From contig WHVA01000408.1 of NCBI GenBank assembly GCA_015179125.1, positions 1 through 64,000 of the forward strand: 64,000 nucleotides of DNA, in the 5' to 3' direction. This DNA comes from Gautieria morchelliformis. Lineage: Eukaryota; Basidiomycota; Agaricomycetes; Gomphales; Gomphaceae. The translations under genes and the position numbers were made by a program. Shown here piece by piece: positions 22,501 to 35,598 of this stretch (position 1 is its first letter; each line of letters begins with the position of its first letter). The notes under the pieces were generated by a model. The model ran no database searches and was not told the origin of the DNA. It saw nothing but the letters and a program-made list of their open reading frames with translations.

Positions 22501-24025
22501 CTTCATACAGAATAGCCTCCCGCGCTTCTGTCCCTGTGCGAAGGTAACTCCGGCGCGTGATTTGAATTCGACGCTGGTGCCTGAAAATGTGGCCGTGTTG
22601 CCCTTATCAGTTAGACACCCCATGCTGATAAGGTTGTTCGGTGCATCCGGTGCATGCTTGACGTCACGTAGTTCGATCGTGTTCGTCTTGGCGCCGATCT
22701 TGAATTCCATGTATATAGTGCCTCGGCCTTGTGTATGTAGTACCGCACCGGGTGAAATTCCTTCAATTTCTGATGGTTCCTTGGCATAGCTAGTGAAATC
22801 ATTTCGGCTTCGAGCTATATGTGTTGTTGCCGCTGAATCGGCTAGCCAGTTGGATGCAGATATAGCACTGTATGCTACCTCCTTAGATACAAATGCGAAG
22901 TCCTTTTCTTCCGCTTGTTTGACTGTTTCTTTGTTCCCTGATTTGAACCATTTCGGTGCTTGGCCCTCCTTGCCACCACCTTTCGCCCAACAGTCCTTCA
23001 CGTAATGACCCTTCTTGCCGCAATTTCAGCATTTTCCCTTTGTTGCTCCTGAGTCATCCTTCCTGGGCTTGTGACGTTGTTGCGCCTTAAGCGCCGTCTG
23101 CCGTGCCGATCCAGCTTTCCGTGCTCGATCCTCATCGAGGACCCGAGCTATTAATATATCAGCTGTTGTCCCGGCCACACTGGCGTTTACTGCCGTAATA
23201 AACGCCGACCAAGAATCTGGTAATGACGTCAGCAACGTGTTTGAGAACTCGGTGTCACTGATGTAAAGTCCCTGCGCATTCAGTTCCTGTTGAATGCCGC
23301 GGAGCTTGCGTACGTGCTCCTCCATGTTCGCGCCGTCCTCGGCAAGCGTCCGGAAGAAATCTCTTCGGAGATTTACAATTCCCACTGCTCCCTTGGATTC
23401 GAATATAGCTTGTAAACTAGTCCATACAGCAAATGCAGACATCATCTGATTGATGTAAACTAGCTGTTCATCGGCGACTCTGAGGCAAATCTCTTTTCTA
23501 GCTTTCTTATCCTTCCTTCTCCAATCGTCGATCTCCTGCTGCTCGGTCGCAGTGACGTTGTCGGCATCTGCCGGTCTCGGTTCCGTCTCCCTGCCGATAG
23601 CCACGTCCCACAGATCTAAGTCATCGAGTATCCACTCGAGCCGCCAGTGCCACGCCACGTAATTATCCCCGTTCAAGGGGTCGATCTTGTACGTGTTATT
23701 GCTGCTCGTCATTGTCGATCGGTATTGAGTTGGTGGAGTGTAGGGTGTAGTTGGAGTAAGCTAGATGTGTAGTAGTTTAGTTATGGTCGGGGCCCATAAC
23801 CTGTGGAACGAAGGAGATATAATGAACTGGTTATACTACGATCTCAAGTAGATCGTTCTGCCTTTATATACAAAATATGATGTCCATTGTATTACCAATA
23901 TCTTCGAGCTGCTGTGCCGATGCGATGCCGGTGCACCAGCAACCCGGGGTCGAGAGCGATCTCGAACTTCCGGCTAGGTGCGTGCCGGCTCTGCCTCGGC
24001 GGTGTCATCCTCCCAATTACTAACA
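19544..24025 (-). mobile_element. Ty1/copia retrotransposon 1 (near full length, broken)
   Basis: LTRs of 224 bp (19544-19767 and 23802-24025) start TGTGGAACG and end ACTAACA. The target duplication AACTT flanks both sides. The uninterrupted site is visible in units U2/U3 (ATAACTTGGAGGCAG). Next to the right LTR the primer site reads GGTTATGGGCCC (minus strand), the copia type that pairs with initiator tRNA-Met. A polypurine run abuts the left LTR. Order on the minus strand: gag with zinc knuckle (about 23.0-23.7 kb), protease and integrase (about 21.9-23.0), reverse transcriptase (about 20.4-21.9), RNase H (about 19.8-20.4). It has roughly three breaks. The LTRs differ at 7 of 224 sites, 6 of them CpG transitions, so it is young to moderate in age. 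Confidence 0.92.
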
Positions 24026-24095
24026 AACTTCAAGGCAGATGGGGAACGAACATGCTGAGGATTTGACCTTGTGCCACACCGATCGAAACCACTTC

Positions 24096-24119
24096 CAAAA
24101 AAAAAAAAAAAAAAAAAAA
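24096..24119. repeat. Poly(A) microsatellite
   Basis: A run of more than 20 A in the U1 tail. The matching place in U2 (about 55466) has a shorter A run and in U3 it is broken by other bases. Confidence 0.8.
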
Positions 24120-25881
24120 TTTAGTGCTTCTCGCTTGAAAAGAACTGCCTCAAAACCAAAAAACCAGGCGTACAAGGACTCTGAGCGGCGCTGTCAGATT
24201 ACGGAATACGGACATCCACCACGATTAGTGATGCTCGGGCCGGCTTGGGCTCGGCTTTAGCAGGCTCATGCTCAATGAAGCCTTGAGCCCAGCCCATTAG
24301 GTCAGGGGCTTGGGCTGGGTCGGGCTCGGCCCAGGCTCAAGCCCGGGCTTCACCTATGAAAAAAACAAATGTGAAAAACACTTTATGATTAAGCCATAGC
24401 ATCAATGTCAAATGTTATTTGTCATCACTCTTCTCAATGTTAGCAAGTGCACTTGTATCCCAGGTAGTGTCCCCCTCATTGCTTCCATAAGACTCTACCA
24501 CTTCATCCTCCAAAGTCGTCTTGGTTCTGGTGCATGGCTCGGGTTCGTGGAAAATTACTTCATGTCGCCACATATATTTGAGGCATTGAAGGGCTTCAAT
24601 GATGTCGCACTTAAGGTGACTTCGGCGCGTGAGGCTGATGATAATTCCTGCAGATGAAAATGATTTTTCAGTGAGTCTATTCAGTCACTGAATATTTTCA
24701 TAAACTTTGAACAGGAGCTTTGTCACCACTAAGGGATAGGCAGAGCATAAAGAACCTGCATCTTTACCACACCGCAGGTGGATTTCATTGTGGCCGTGCC
24801 ATCATAAGATATGGGGCATGTAGCGGCGCGGCCTCATCTGTGTTTGCTATATTGTGTTAGTAATCGGGACGATGATGCAGCCGAGGCAGAACCGGCACGC
24901 ACTTAGCCGGAAGTTTGAGAACGCTCTCGACTCCGGGTTGCTGGTGCACCGGCATTGCATCGGCACAGCAGCTCAAAGATATTAGTAATATAATGGACAT
25001 CGTATTTTGTATATAAAGGCAGACGATCTCAAGTAGATCGTAGAACAACAGATTATTATTTACTCCTTCGTCCCACAGGTTATGGGCCCTGGCCATAACT
25101 AAACTACTACAGATCTAGCTTACTCCAACTACACTCTATACTCCACCGACTCAATACCGATCGACCCCTTGAATGGGGATAAGTATGCGGCGTGGTGCCG
25201 GCGGCTTGAGTGGATACTCGACGATTTAGATCTGTGGGACGTGGCTATTGGCAGGGAGATGGAACCGAGACCAGCAGATTCTGGCAACGTAACTGCAACC
25301 AAGCAGCAAGAAATCGACGATTGGAGAAGGAAGGACAAAAAAGCTAAAAAAGAGATTTGCCTCAGAGTCGCCAATGAACAACTAGTTTGCATCAATCAGA
25401 CGATGTCTGCATTTGCTGTATGGACTAGTCTACAAGCGATATTTGAATCTAAGGGAGCCGTGGGGATCGTAAATCTCCGAAGAGATTTCTTCCGGACGCT
25501 TGCCGAGGACGGCACGAACATGGAGGAGCACGTACGCAAGCTCCACGGCATTCAACAGGAACTGAATGCACGGGGACATTACATCAGTGACGCCGAGTTC
25601 TCGAACACGTTGCTGACATCACTACCAGATTCTTGGTTGGCGTTTATTACGGCAGTAAACACCAGTGGAGCCGGAACGACAGCTGATATATTAATAGCTC
25701 GGGTCCTCGATGAGGATCGAGCATGGAAAGCTGGATCAGCACGGCAGACGGCACTTAAGGCGCAACAATGTCACAGGGCCCAGGAAAGATGACTCAGGAG
25801 CAACAAAGGGAAAGTGCCGAAATTGCGGCAAGAAGGGTCATTACGTGAAGGACTGTTGGGTGAAAGGTGGCGGCAAGGAAG

Positions 25882-28800
25882 TGTCAGGGGACACCCTGTT
25901 TTCCATTTCCAGTTCCGACTCCATTTCCGACTCCGCTTCCGATTCCGATTCCATCTCCGCCTCCGCTCTCGGAAATGATTCCGCTTCTGGGAGAACTTCC
26001 ACCAGTTCTGTTCGCCTTCCCAGTTCCACTCCAATTTCCGAGTTCCACCCTCGGAACAGTGTCGGAAATCAAGCGACTCGCGTAATAGGTGACATCAAGG
26101 GTCGATCAAGGGTCAGGGAGGTGCAGGGTTGATGGCGGGTGCCAAGTGTTGTCCCTGGCTGCGCAGCGTAGTATAATACGGGCTCGCTGACATCGGGGGT
26201 CCTTAGACTTTTCTCTTTGGATTTCCCCTTGTCAGGTGAGAATCCCCTCTCTTGTATGCTCTGTTCATTTATACAGACTTTGGATTTCCCCTTGTCAGTT
26301 GTGTGGTAGTGTGATCTCCACAACTAGCCAGGGTTGCCCTTACAGCAGAAAAGTCTCTCCCATAGAGGACCGGCGGTCGTACTGCGTGTCGCAGCCGCCA
26401 TAGGTGCGTTCGGAATCGGAGACAGCGACTCGGAGATCGCAACCTCTTCCGCACACACAGCGTACGACAGCCCTTCTTCTTACGTCGAGCTCCCAACCCC
26501 GGAAATCCCGTCCCACATTTCTCCTTCCGACATGGATCCGGACGATCGTCTTCGGAATATGGAGGAGGAATTGACGCGGAACCGGATGAAGACCGACGCG
26601 ATTGAAACAGCCTTACAAGCGATTTTGGCTAAGTTAGATATTCCACAAGGTGGTGGAAATGAAATGTTGGATGATCCGGATTTCGGAAAAGCGGAACTAG
26701 CGGAGGAGAGAAAGTCCGCGAAGTTAGCAAAGGTCAAACCCGCAACTCCGGCGGACTTTGACGGAGATCGGGAGAAGGGACGCGCATTCTTCAACACATG
26801 CAGCATCTACTTCGCAATTGTCGGAGACCTCTTTCCGAACGACCAGGCTCGGATTCACTGGGCATTGTCCTTTTTCAAGTCGGACCGCGCATCCTGTTTT
26901 GCAAACAAGGTGATCCGACATGAAGCAAAGGGGAAGGGGAACTACTTCCGAGACTGGGACGCCTTCGAGAAAACGTTTTCCGACCAGTTCTGCCCAAAAA
27001 ATGAGCAGCTCACAGCCCTTACGAAGCTCGAGGGGACCAGCTGGTACCAGGCCAAGGATCCGGTCGATGACTATATCGATCGCTTCCAGGAGCTCATCGA
27101 CCTTGCGGAGTATGATGACGACAAGACGATCGTCATCAAATTCCGACGAGGACTCGATCCGACACTCCAGAACCAAGTTGCGCTGCTTGGGGATGGAGCT
27201 CCGGACTTTGATGACCCGGAAGGGTGGTACCAAGCTGCACAGAGGGTGTCCCGGAACAGGGAAGCAAATGAGGCCTTCGTGGAGACGAGCCGGAATATGA
27301 CGCGCAGTTCCACTCGTCCTACTCCACCTGTGCCAAAATCCGGAAGCGCATTCATTCCCATGCGGAAAGTATTTCCGACGCTTTCTCCGCCCGCTCCTAT
27401 TAGGAACCATAGCCCTCCTCCCTCGAAGAGTGGCCCTGCCCCGATGGATGTTGACCGCATGCGCGGAAAAGGCCGCGGAACTATCACCTGCTTCCGATGT
27501 CAACAACCAGGCCACTATGCCCGCGAGTGCCCCCAAGCATTTGACATCCGGCTTATGACCACAGAGGAGAAACTCGAGCTCCTTCCAGAGTTCCTCGCAC
27601 TTGCGGACATAAGCGGAGTGCCTACTGCGGAAGGAGTTTCCGAAAATGCGGAACATGGCGCATCGGAAGCGGAAGATGCGTCGGATTTTGTGACGCGCAG
27701 CGGGTGAGATGTGTGCCCCTGCTGCCTGTACATAACCGGTTTGCCTGTCTTGAAGTAGAGAATGAAAAGCCCCGACTCCCCTCACTTCATACAGACCCAC
27801 CGGATAAAGTCACACAAAAGCCAAATCCGACACCCCGTCTATCCCGCATCCGCCCTTGGGAGAGGCGCCTTCCGAAGCGCTATGTCGTTGCTGCCACCCC
27901 TGGCCCCAAGTCACTAGTCATTAAGGTAGAGATCCAGACGACAGATACGGTGGAAGTCAAATCCGGACCCGCCCTTGTCGATTGCGGGGCCACTGGTCAG
28001 TTTATGGACCGGGACTATGTGGAACGGAACCGACTGACGACGCAGAAGTTGCAACGTGCAATCCCGGTGTTCAATGTGGATGGAAGCCCCAATGAGGCAG
28101 GGTCCATCACGGAGATAGTGGACACAATTCTCCGCTACGATGGACACTCGGAACGCACTTCCTTCGCTGTCACCAGCCTGGGGAAGCAAGACATCATCCT
28201 TGGGTTTACCTGGCTTCAAGAGCACAACCCGGAGATCAATTGGCAGACTCGGAAGGTACTGATGAGTCGATGTCCAGCCAAGTGTCACATGTGCCGGTCG
28301 GAAGTGCGGAAGGAGCACCAGGAGCAGCGGAAGACCGAACGGCTCATACAGACATGTCGTTCCGGCCCCCATCCACTGCTTGCAGAAGAAGACTCGGAAG
28401 CGGAATTTGACCCGGATCCCCCTTCCAATTCCGATTCCGACGTCATCCGACTCGGCCTGGAAGACGCTCTGACGGAAGGGGAGCGCTTGCTGTACGTAAA
28501 CCTTCCGCCGGAGGTGGAACACATCCGCGCCACCGGAAATATTTCGCAACGCCTTGCTGAAGCCTCTAAGAGGTATGATAGAGTGGAGGCGGAAATTCCA
28601 GAGTACCTGCGGGAGTTTGAGGACGTCTTCTCCAAGGAGTCGTTTGATGCCCTGCCTCCGCGGAAACTGTGGGACCATGCCATCGAGTTGGAGCCTGGGT
28701 CGAAGCCCACCAACTGCAAGGTCTACCCGCTGTCACCCAAGGAGCAGGTAGAGCTCGATGCATTCCTTGCGGAAAATCTCCGTACAGGGAGGATCCGCCC

Positions 28801-31800
28801 CTCCAAGTCACCCATGGCATCTCCGGTGTTCTTCATCAAGAAGAAGGACGGCTCGCTCAGACTTGTGCAGGATTACCGGGCCTTGAATGCGATCACGATC
28901 AAGAACCGGTACCCCATTCCGCTCATTTCCGAATTGATCACACAACTCCGCGGGGCGAAGTACTTCACCAAGCTGGATGTCCGCTGGGGCTTCAATAATG
29001 TCCGGATCCGGGAGGGAGATGAGTGGAAGGCCGCATTCCGCACCAACCGAGGACTCTTTGAGCCACAGGTCATGTTCTTTGGCCTCACCAACAGTCCTGC
29101 CACGTTCCAGACAATGATGAATGACATTTTCCGTGACATGATAGCAGAAGGGGTTGTCTGCGTCTACCTCGATGACATCCTCATCTTCACAAAAACAATG
29201 TCCGAACATCGGGAAGTCGTGCGGAGAGTGCTGGAACGACTCCGGGAGTACAACCTGTGTCTCAAGCCGGAAAAGTGCGAATTTGAGCGGACGCGGATAG
29301 AGTATCTTGGGGTGATCGTGTCGGAAGGAAAGGTGGAAATGGACCCCGTCAAGGTTTCCGGTGTGTCGGATTGGCCGGTGCCGCGGAACAAGAAGGAAGT
29401 CCAGTCCTTCATTGGGTTCGTCAATTTCTACCGGCGGTTCATCAAGGACTTCTCCTGCCACGCCCGTGCCCTCTTCGACCTCACCAAGAAGGAGGTTGGA
29501 TGGCGGTGGGGAGAGCCGGAACGGGCCTCCTTTGACAAACTCAAAGAGCTGATCACTTCCGCCCCGGTCCTGATCTTTCCCGACGACTCTCGCCCTTACC
29601 GAGTGGAGGCGGATTCTTCCGACGCAGCTACCGGAGCGGTCTTGTCGCAACAGTCATCGGAAGAAGGTGGGGGGTGGCATCCGATTGCCTTCTTCTCTAA
29701 GAGTCTCAGTCCGGTCGAGCGGAACTACGAGATCCATGACAAGGAGATGCTGGCAATCATCCGAGCGCTGGAGGAGTGGCGACACTTCCTCGAGGGTGCT
29801 CTATGCCCATTTGAGATCTGGACAGACCACAAGAACCTTGAGTATTTCCGCACGTCTAAGAAGTTGAACCGACGACAAGCACGGTGGTCCCTACACCTGT
29901 CCCGGTTTGACTTCATGCTCCACCACCGCCCCGGCCGCACCATGGGCAAGCCCGATGCCCTATCCCGCCGTGCGGATCATGGAAGCGGAAGCGGAGACAA
30001 TGCGGATATGACACTGCTCCGCCCAAGTCTCTTTGCAATCCGCGCCCTAGAAGGAGTGACTGCAGTTGGAGCGGAAGCGGAAATGCTCCGGGACATCCGG
30101 AGACAGTATCGGAATGGAGAGAAGGAGGAGTCGGTGGTGAAGGCAGTGGAGGAACTTCGGAAAGGGCACTCACGGTCTGTACGGGCAGCGGAATGGTCGG
30201 AACGGGATGGGCTGCTCCACTTCAGAGGCAAGGTCTACGTTCCAGATGGGGCGGACCTCCGCCGCCGCATCGTGTCCCAGCACCATGACACACGGGTCGC
30301 TGGGCATGCTGGCAGGTGGAAGACGCTGGAGTTAGTGGCTCGGAATTACTGGTGGCCTCAGATGTCCCGCTACATTGGACAGTACGTGAAGACATGTGAC
30401 CTTTGTCTCCGAACCAAAGCGCAACGACATCCACCCGTCGGAGAACTTGTTCCGCTCCCGATTCCCGAATCCCGCTGGGACACCATCAGCGTCGACTTCA
30501 TTGTTGAACTCCCAGAGTCTCATGGCTACGACGCGATCATGAACGTCGTGGATTCGGTAAGCAAGGTGTCCCACTTCATTCCGACGCACACGACGATCAC
30601 AGCCCTCGGAGCGGCCCGCCTGTTCCTTGCCCATGTCTCTCCAACTTGGTACTCTGGGGCAGGAACCCGGCGTTGGTTGTAGTACCTCGCCATGTCATCC
30701 TTGGCCTTTGCAAGGGCCGACTTGGCTTCCGAAAGGGTGGAGTCCATGCGGTCTCGGAACTCATTGACCGTCTCGAGTCGGGACTCAGCCTGGCATGGTT
30801 CGAAGCCCATCCGCGGGTGTCGTCCGGAGTCGAGCATGAAGGGAGTCTGTTGTGTGGCGGAATGGACATGGTTGTTGTATTGGAATTCCGCCAGCGGAAG
30901 TAATTCATCCCAGTCGTCCTGCCTCTCATTGACAAAGAGGCGGAGATATTGCTCCAACTCCTGATTGACCCGTTCCGTCTGTCCGTCACCCTGCGGATGG
31001 TACGCCGTGGTGGTAGCTAGCTTTATGCCGAGCAGGTGGTAGAGCTCCCGAGTCAGTTCCGCGACAAACTGCGGACCTCGGTCGGAAACAACTTGCTTCG
31101 GGAGCCCATGCAACTTCGGAGACAAGGTGTATCTAGATGCAAGTGACATCCGCACCACACGCCCTTCACAGAAGCTTGCCCACCGCTACCTTGGGCCCTT
31201 CACAGTGACGCGGAGGGTTGGACGGAATGCATACCGCCTGCGACTTCCGATGTCCATGTCCCGCCTCCACCCCGTCTTCAACGTGGTGAAGTTACTCCCT
31301 ATGCTTGAGGACCCAATTCCAGGTCGGAAGGCTCATCCGCCACCTCTGCCAGAGATTGTAGATGGGGAGGAGCACTATGTGGTGGAACGGATCCTGGACA
31401 GCCGGTTTGTGCGAGGACGACTCCAATTCCTCATGAAATGGGAAGGGTATGGGTACGAAGAGAATTCGTGGGTCCCGGAGCAAGATGTTTCCGCCCCGGA
31501 CAAGCTCGGGGAGTTCTATAGGACACATCCCGGTGCCCCTCGCCGGATCCGCTCGTTGGCATTTCAATCCCTCGTGTCCCGTGCTTCGAGGACGCAGCAC
31601 GCTAGAGAGGGGGTGATGTCAGGGGACACCCTGTTTTCCATTTCCAGTTCCGACTCCATTTCCGACTCCGCTTCCGATTCCGATTCCATCTCCGCCTCCG
31701 CTCTCGGAAATGATTCCGCTTCTGGGAGAACTTCCACCAGTTCTGTTCGCCTTCCCAGTTCCACTCCAATTTCCGAGTTCCACCCTCGGAACAGTGTCGG

Positions 31801-32079
31801 AAATCAAGCGACTCGCGTAATAGGTGACATCAAGGGTCGATCAAGGGTCAGGGAGGTGCAGGGTTGATGGCGGGTGCCAAGTGTTGTCCCTGGCTGCGCA
31901 GCGTAGTATAATACGGGCTCGCTGACATCGGGGGTCCTTAGACTTTTCTCTTTGGATTTCCCCTTGTCAGGTGAGAATCCCCTCTCTTGTATGCTCTGTT
32001 CATTTATACAGACTTTGGATTTCCCCTTGTCAGTTGTGTGGTAGTGTGATCTCCACAACTAGCCAGGGTTGCCCTTACA
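25882..32079 (+). mobile_element. Ty3/gypsy retrotransposon with chromodomain (nearly whole)
   Basis: Inserted in copia 2 with duplication GGAAG (25877-25881, 32080-32084). The 463-bp LTRs (25882-26344, 31617-32079) start TGTCAGGGGAC, end CCCTTACA and appear identical as read, so insertion is recent. Gag (about 26.3-27.7 kb) has a retrotransposon gag domain and the zinc knuckle CFRCQQPGHYARECP. Pol (about 27.7-31.6 kb) has an aspartic protease (DCGATG), reverse transcriptase (YLDDILIF), RNase H (DSSDAATGAVLSQ), an HHCC integrase start and a C-terminal chromodomain (LQFLMKWEGYGYEENSWVP), which in this family directs integration to chromatin. A polypurine run precedes the right LTR. It is broken by about one rearrangement within pol. 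Confidence 0.92.
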
Positions 32080-33272
32080 GGAAGGCCAAGCACCGAAGTG
32101 GTTCAAATCAGGGAACAAGGAAATGGTTAAACAAGCAGAAGAAAAGGACTTTGCATTTGTATCTAAGGAGGTAGCATACAGTGCTATATCTGCATCCGAC
32201 TGGCTAGCTGATTCAGCGGCAACAACACACATAGCTCGAAGCCGAAACGATTTCGCTAACTATGCCGAGGAGCCGTCGGAAATCAAAGGAATTTCACCTG
32301 GAGCAGTACTACATACACAAGGCCAAGGCACTATATACATGGAATTCAAGGTCGGTGCCAAGATGAACATGATCGAACTACATGACGTCAAGCATGCACC
32401 GGATGCGCCGAACAACCTTATCAGTGTAGGGCGTCTAACTGATAAGGGCAACACGGCCACTTTACAGGCACCGGCGTTGAATTCAAATCACGCGCTGGCA
32501 TTATTTTTGCACAGGGACAGAAGCACAGGAGGCTATTCTGTATGAAGGCACGGGTCACTTGATCAGTCGATGCACGGGATTTTGCCGCAGCGGCAAAGGG
32601 ACGGTCATGGGACAAATGGCACAGGATACTCGGGCACGTCAACATAAACTCTATTAAAATGTTGAAATCTAACGACCTAGTTACTGGACTCGAGATCAAC
32701 GAGTCAAAAGAGCCAAGTCAGTGTAAGGCTTGCATACAAGGCAAACGGCATGTGGAGCCGTTCCCCAAGAGAGCCGAGGACACTGTCGATCAGGTTGGTG
32801 ACCTAACAGTATCCGATGTATGGGGGCCTGCCCAGACTGAGGGGCCATCACGTGAAAAGTATTTTTATTCTTTCACGGATATCAAATCCAGATACACGGT
32901 CATTTATTTCGGGAGCGCCAAAGATGAAGCGCTCAAGCACTTTGAGACATACAAAGCATTCCTCGAGACCCAAACAGGTCAGAAACTGAAGAGGTTTCGC
33001 TCAGATAATGGAGGGGAATATGTCAATAAAAACTTCAAGGAATTTTGTGCAAAATATGGCATTATCATGGAGACCACAGCTCCATACTCCCCAGCCCAGA
33101 ATGGAATTGCCGAACGACTCAACCGGACCTTACTCGAGCACGCATGGGCGATGATATTCGCCAAGAACCTGCCAAAATACTCTGGCCCAAGGCCGTGGCT
33201 TATGTGTGTTATATCAAAAATCAATCGCCCACGTGAGCGCTTGGAGATGACGCAATGCTGTTCCAGGCACTA

Positions 33273-33770
33273 TGTTGGGTGCATTTATGCTCCTGCACCA
33301 AAATCAAGCATAATATATCCAATTTGTTGTGTGGCCTTCCAATTTCTTCTCACATTGTTCTTGTATTATGCATCCATTTCTCTGGTTATTTTCGAAATTT
33401 TCCACTCATTCCTTATCTCTCTATTTCATCTTGTTATTCCTACTTTCACAAGCGGCTGCACCCAGCGGAGTCTGAAATGACTTCGACGCGCGAGCTCTTG
33501 GGCGCTAAAGGGCCGGGTAGTAGTACATGCGCAGTGGAACACATTTCCCCCTCTCTCAGTGACCACTAAATTCACTGAGAGAGGCAAGTAAATTAGTCTA
33601 GTAGTCTTTGCATTTATTGACCTAGAAATCCTCTGTAGTGAATTGATTTCTAGGTAGTGTATAATATATTTACAGTGACCACTAAATTCACTGAGAGAGT
33701 GAATTGATTTCTAGTCTACTCTTTTGAATAACAAGTCCATACCTACTGCCTATAATTCCTGTCCTCAACA
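33273..33770. mobile_element. Solo LTR, family A, in copia 2
   Basis: 498 bp, TGTTGGGTGC...CCTCAACA, with duplication CACTA at 33268-33272 and 33771-33775. Nearly identical to 8480-8977. Confidence 0.92.
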
Positions 33771-34642
33771 CACTATTCGGCACGAAGCCGAACATAGCAC
33801 GTCTAGAGGAATTTGGGACAAACTGCTGGGTTATGGTGCCGGATCAACGTCGAGCTAAACTTGACCCAAAGGCAGAAGAACACATATTCGTCGGTGTAGC
33901 TGAACATGCAAAAGCCTGGAAGTATTACAATAAAGCTTCAAAGCATGTTCAAATTTCTAGAAATATTACATTCGACGAAAATGACAATAGACTCTATCCT
34001 ATCCTGGATAACGATGATGACAACACGGCACCACTCGAGGGGGAGCACTCACCGCGCGAGCATGTGCCGGACCTGATCCCACAGACGTCATCACCCCAGA
34101 CGGCGCCCGTTCCTGATCCACCTGAACAAGCACCAGTTCCACAGATTCGACAGAGCGCGTGTATCACTCAAAGGCCAGATTACCGGAAACTGAATGATTC
34201 AGGATGCACCGAGCAGGTTTACATAACAAAAGAAATCATTACAGAACCTGAGAATTACAGAGTGGCGATATCACGTGATGATGCGCCGATCTGGGAGAAA
34301 GCAATGGAAATTGAAATGGATCAACATAAGACGCTAGGAACATGGGAATTAACAGAACTACCACCCGGACGAGTAGCTATCGGTTGCCGATGGGTATACG
34401 CTGTCAAAACGCAACCGGATGGACAATTCGATAAAGCTAAAGCAAGGGTTGTGGCTCAAGGATTCACACAAAGGCCAGGGATGGATTACTATGAAATAAC
34501 GTCACCCGTGGTCAAGTTCGATTCACTACGTTTTTTATTAGCCATCACAAACACACTCGATTGGGAAATCGAAATGATGGATGTCAAAGGCGCCTATCTC
34601 AATTCAACTATAGATGAGGAGATCTACATGCGTCAGCCCGAT

Positions 34643-35146
34643 TGTAAGGGCAACCCTGGCTAGTCGTGGAGATCACACTACCACACAACTGACAAGGGGA
34701 AATCCAAAGTATGTATAAATGAACAGAGCATACAAGAGAGGGGGTTCTCACCTGACAAGGGGAAATCCAAAGAGAAAAGTCTAAGGACCCCCAATGTCAG
34801 CGAGCCCGTATTATATTACGCTGCGCAGCCAGGGACAACGCTTGGCACCCGCCATCAACCCTGCATCCCCCTGACCCTTGATCGACCCTTGATGCCACCT
34901 ATTATGCGAGTCGCTTGATTTCCGACACTGTTCCGGGGCGGAAGTCGGAAATTGGAGTGGAACTGGCAAGGCGAACGGAACTGGTGGAAGTTCTCCCAGA
35001 AGCGGAATCGTTCCCGAAAGCGGATGCGGAGATGGAATCGGAACCGGAAGCGGAGTCGGAAATGGAGTCGGAAATGGAGTCGGAAATGGAGTCGGAACTG
35101 GGTGTGGTGTCGGAACTGGAAATGGAAAACAGGGTGTCCCCTGACA
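34643..35146 (-). mobile_element. Solo LTR of the gypsy family, in copia 2
   Basis: Reverse orientation to the gypsy element at 25882-32079 (starts TGTAAGGGCAACC, ends CCCCTGACA), with duplication CCGAT at 34638-34642 and 35147-35151. At 504 bp it is longer than the 463-bp LTRs because of extra copies of a GGAGTCGGAAAT-type 12-bp repeat near 35050-35100. Confidence 0.9.
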
Positions 35147-35598
35147 CCGATGGTTTTGATGATGGGTCTGGACGTGTTCTAAGAATACACAGAGCGCTCT
35201 ATGGACTCAAGCAATCGGGACGAGCTTGGCATCAGCGCTTACGCAAATCACTACTCGATCTCGGCTTTCATCAAAGTACAGCCGATGAATGCGTCTACAT
35301 CAGACAAGATAAGGATGCAATCAAAGTCATATCAGTATACGTAGACGACTTCGGACTATTTGCTGATTCCAAAGGAAGGATGGTTAAGCTCAAGGGGGAG
35401 CTTCATGGAAAATTCCCTTTAACAGATTTAGGAGAAATGAAGAAAATCTTGGGAATTAGAGTTGAGAGGAATAGGGCTGAGGGAACACTGACCATGTCTC
35501 AAGGACATTACATCGACATCATACTCGATCGATTCAACATGACGACGGCTCATTCCGTATCTACACCTCTACACAAAATGATCAAGCTCACAACACCC

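Larger units (their letters stand above)
15606..24226. repeat. Array unit U1, left portion (interrupted by copia 1)
   Basis: Begins at the unit mark CACCCGGAGGATCTAGG and carries gene copy 1 (16094-17116), ~310-bp sub-repeats (17440-18260), and a tail (GGGGGTTCTGCATG, CCGTGGCGCGGTATGTGCGG) found again in U2 and U3. A copia element splits it at 19544-24025 and a hAT element ends it at 24227. It resumes at 51762. Its net length is about 4.2 kb. Confidence 0.8.
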
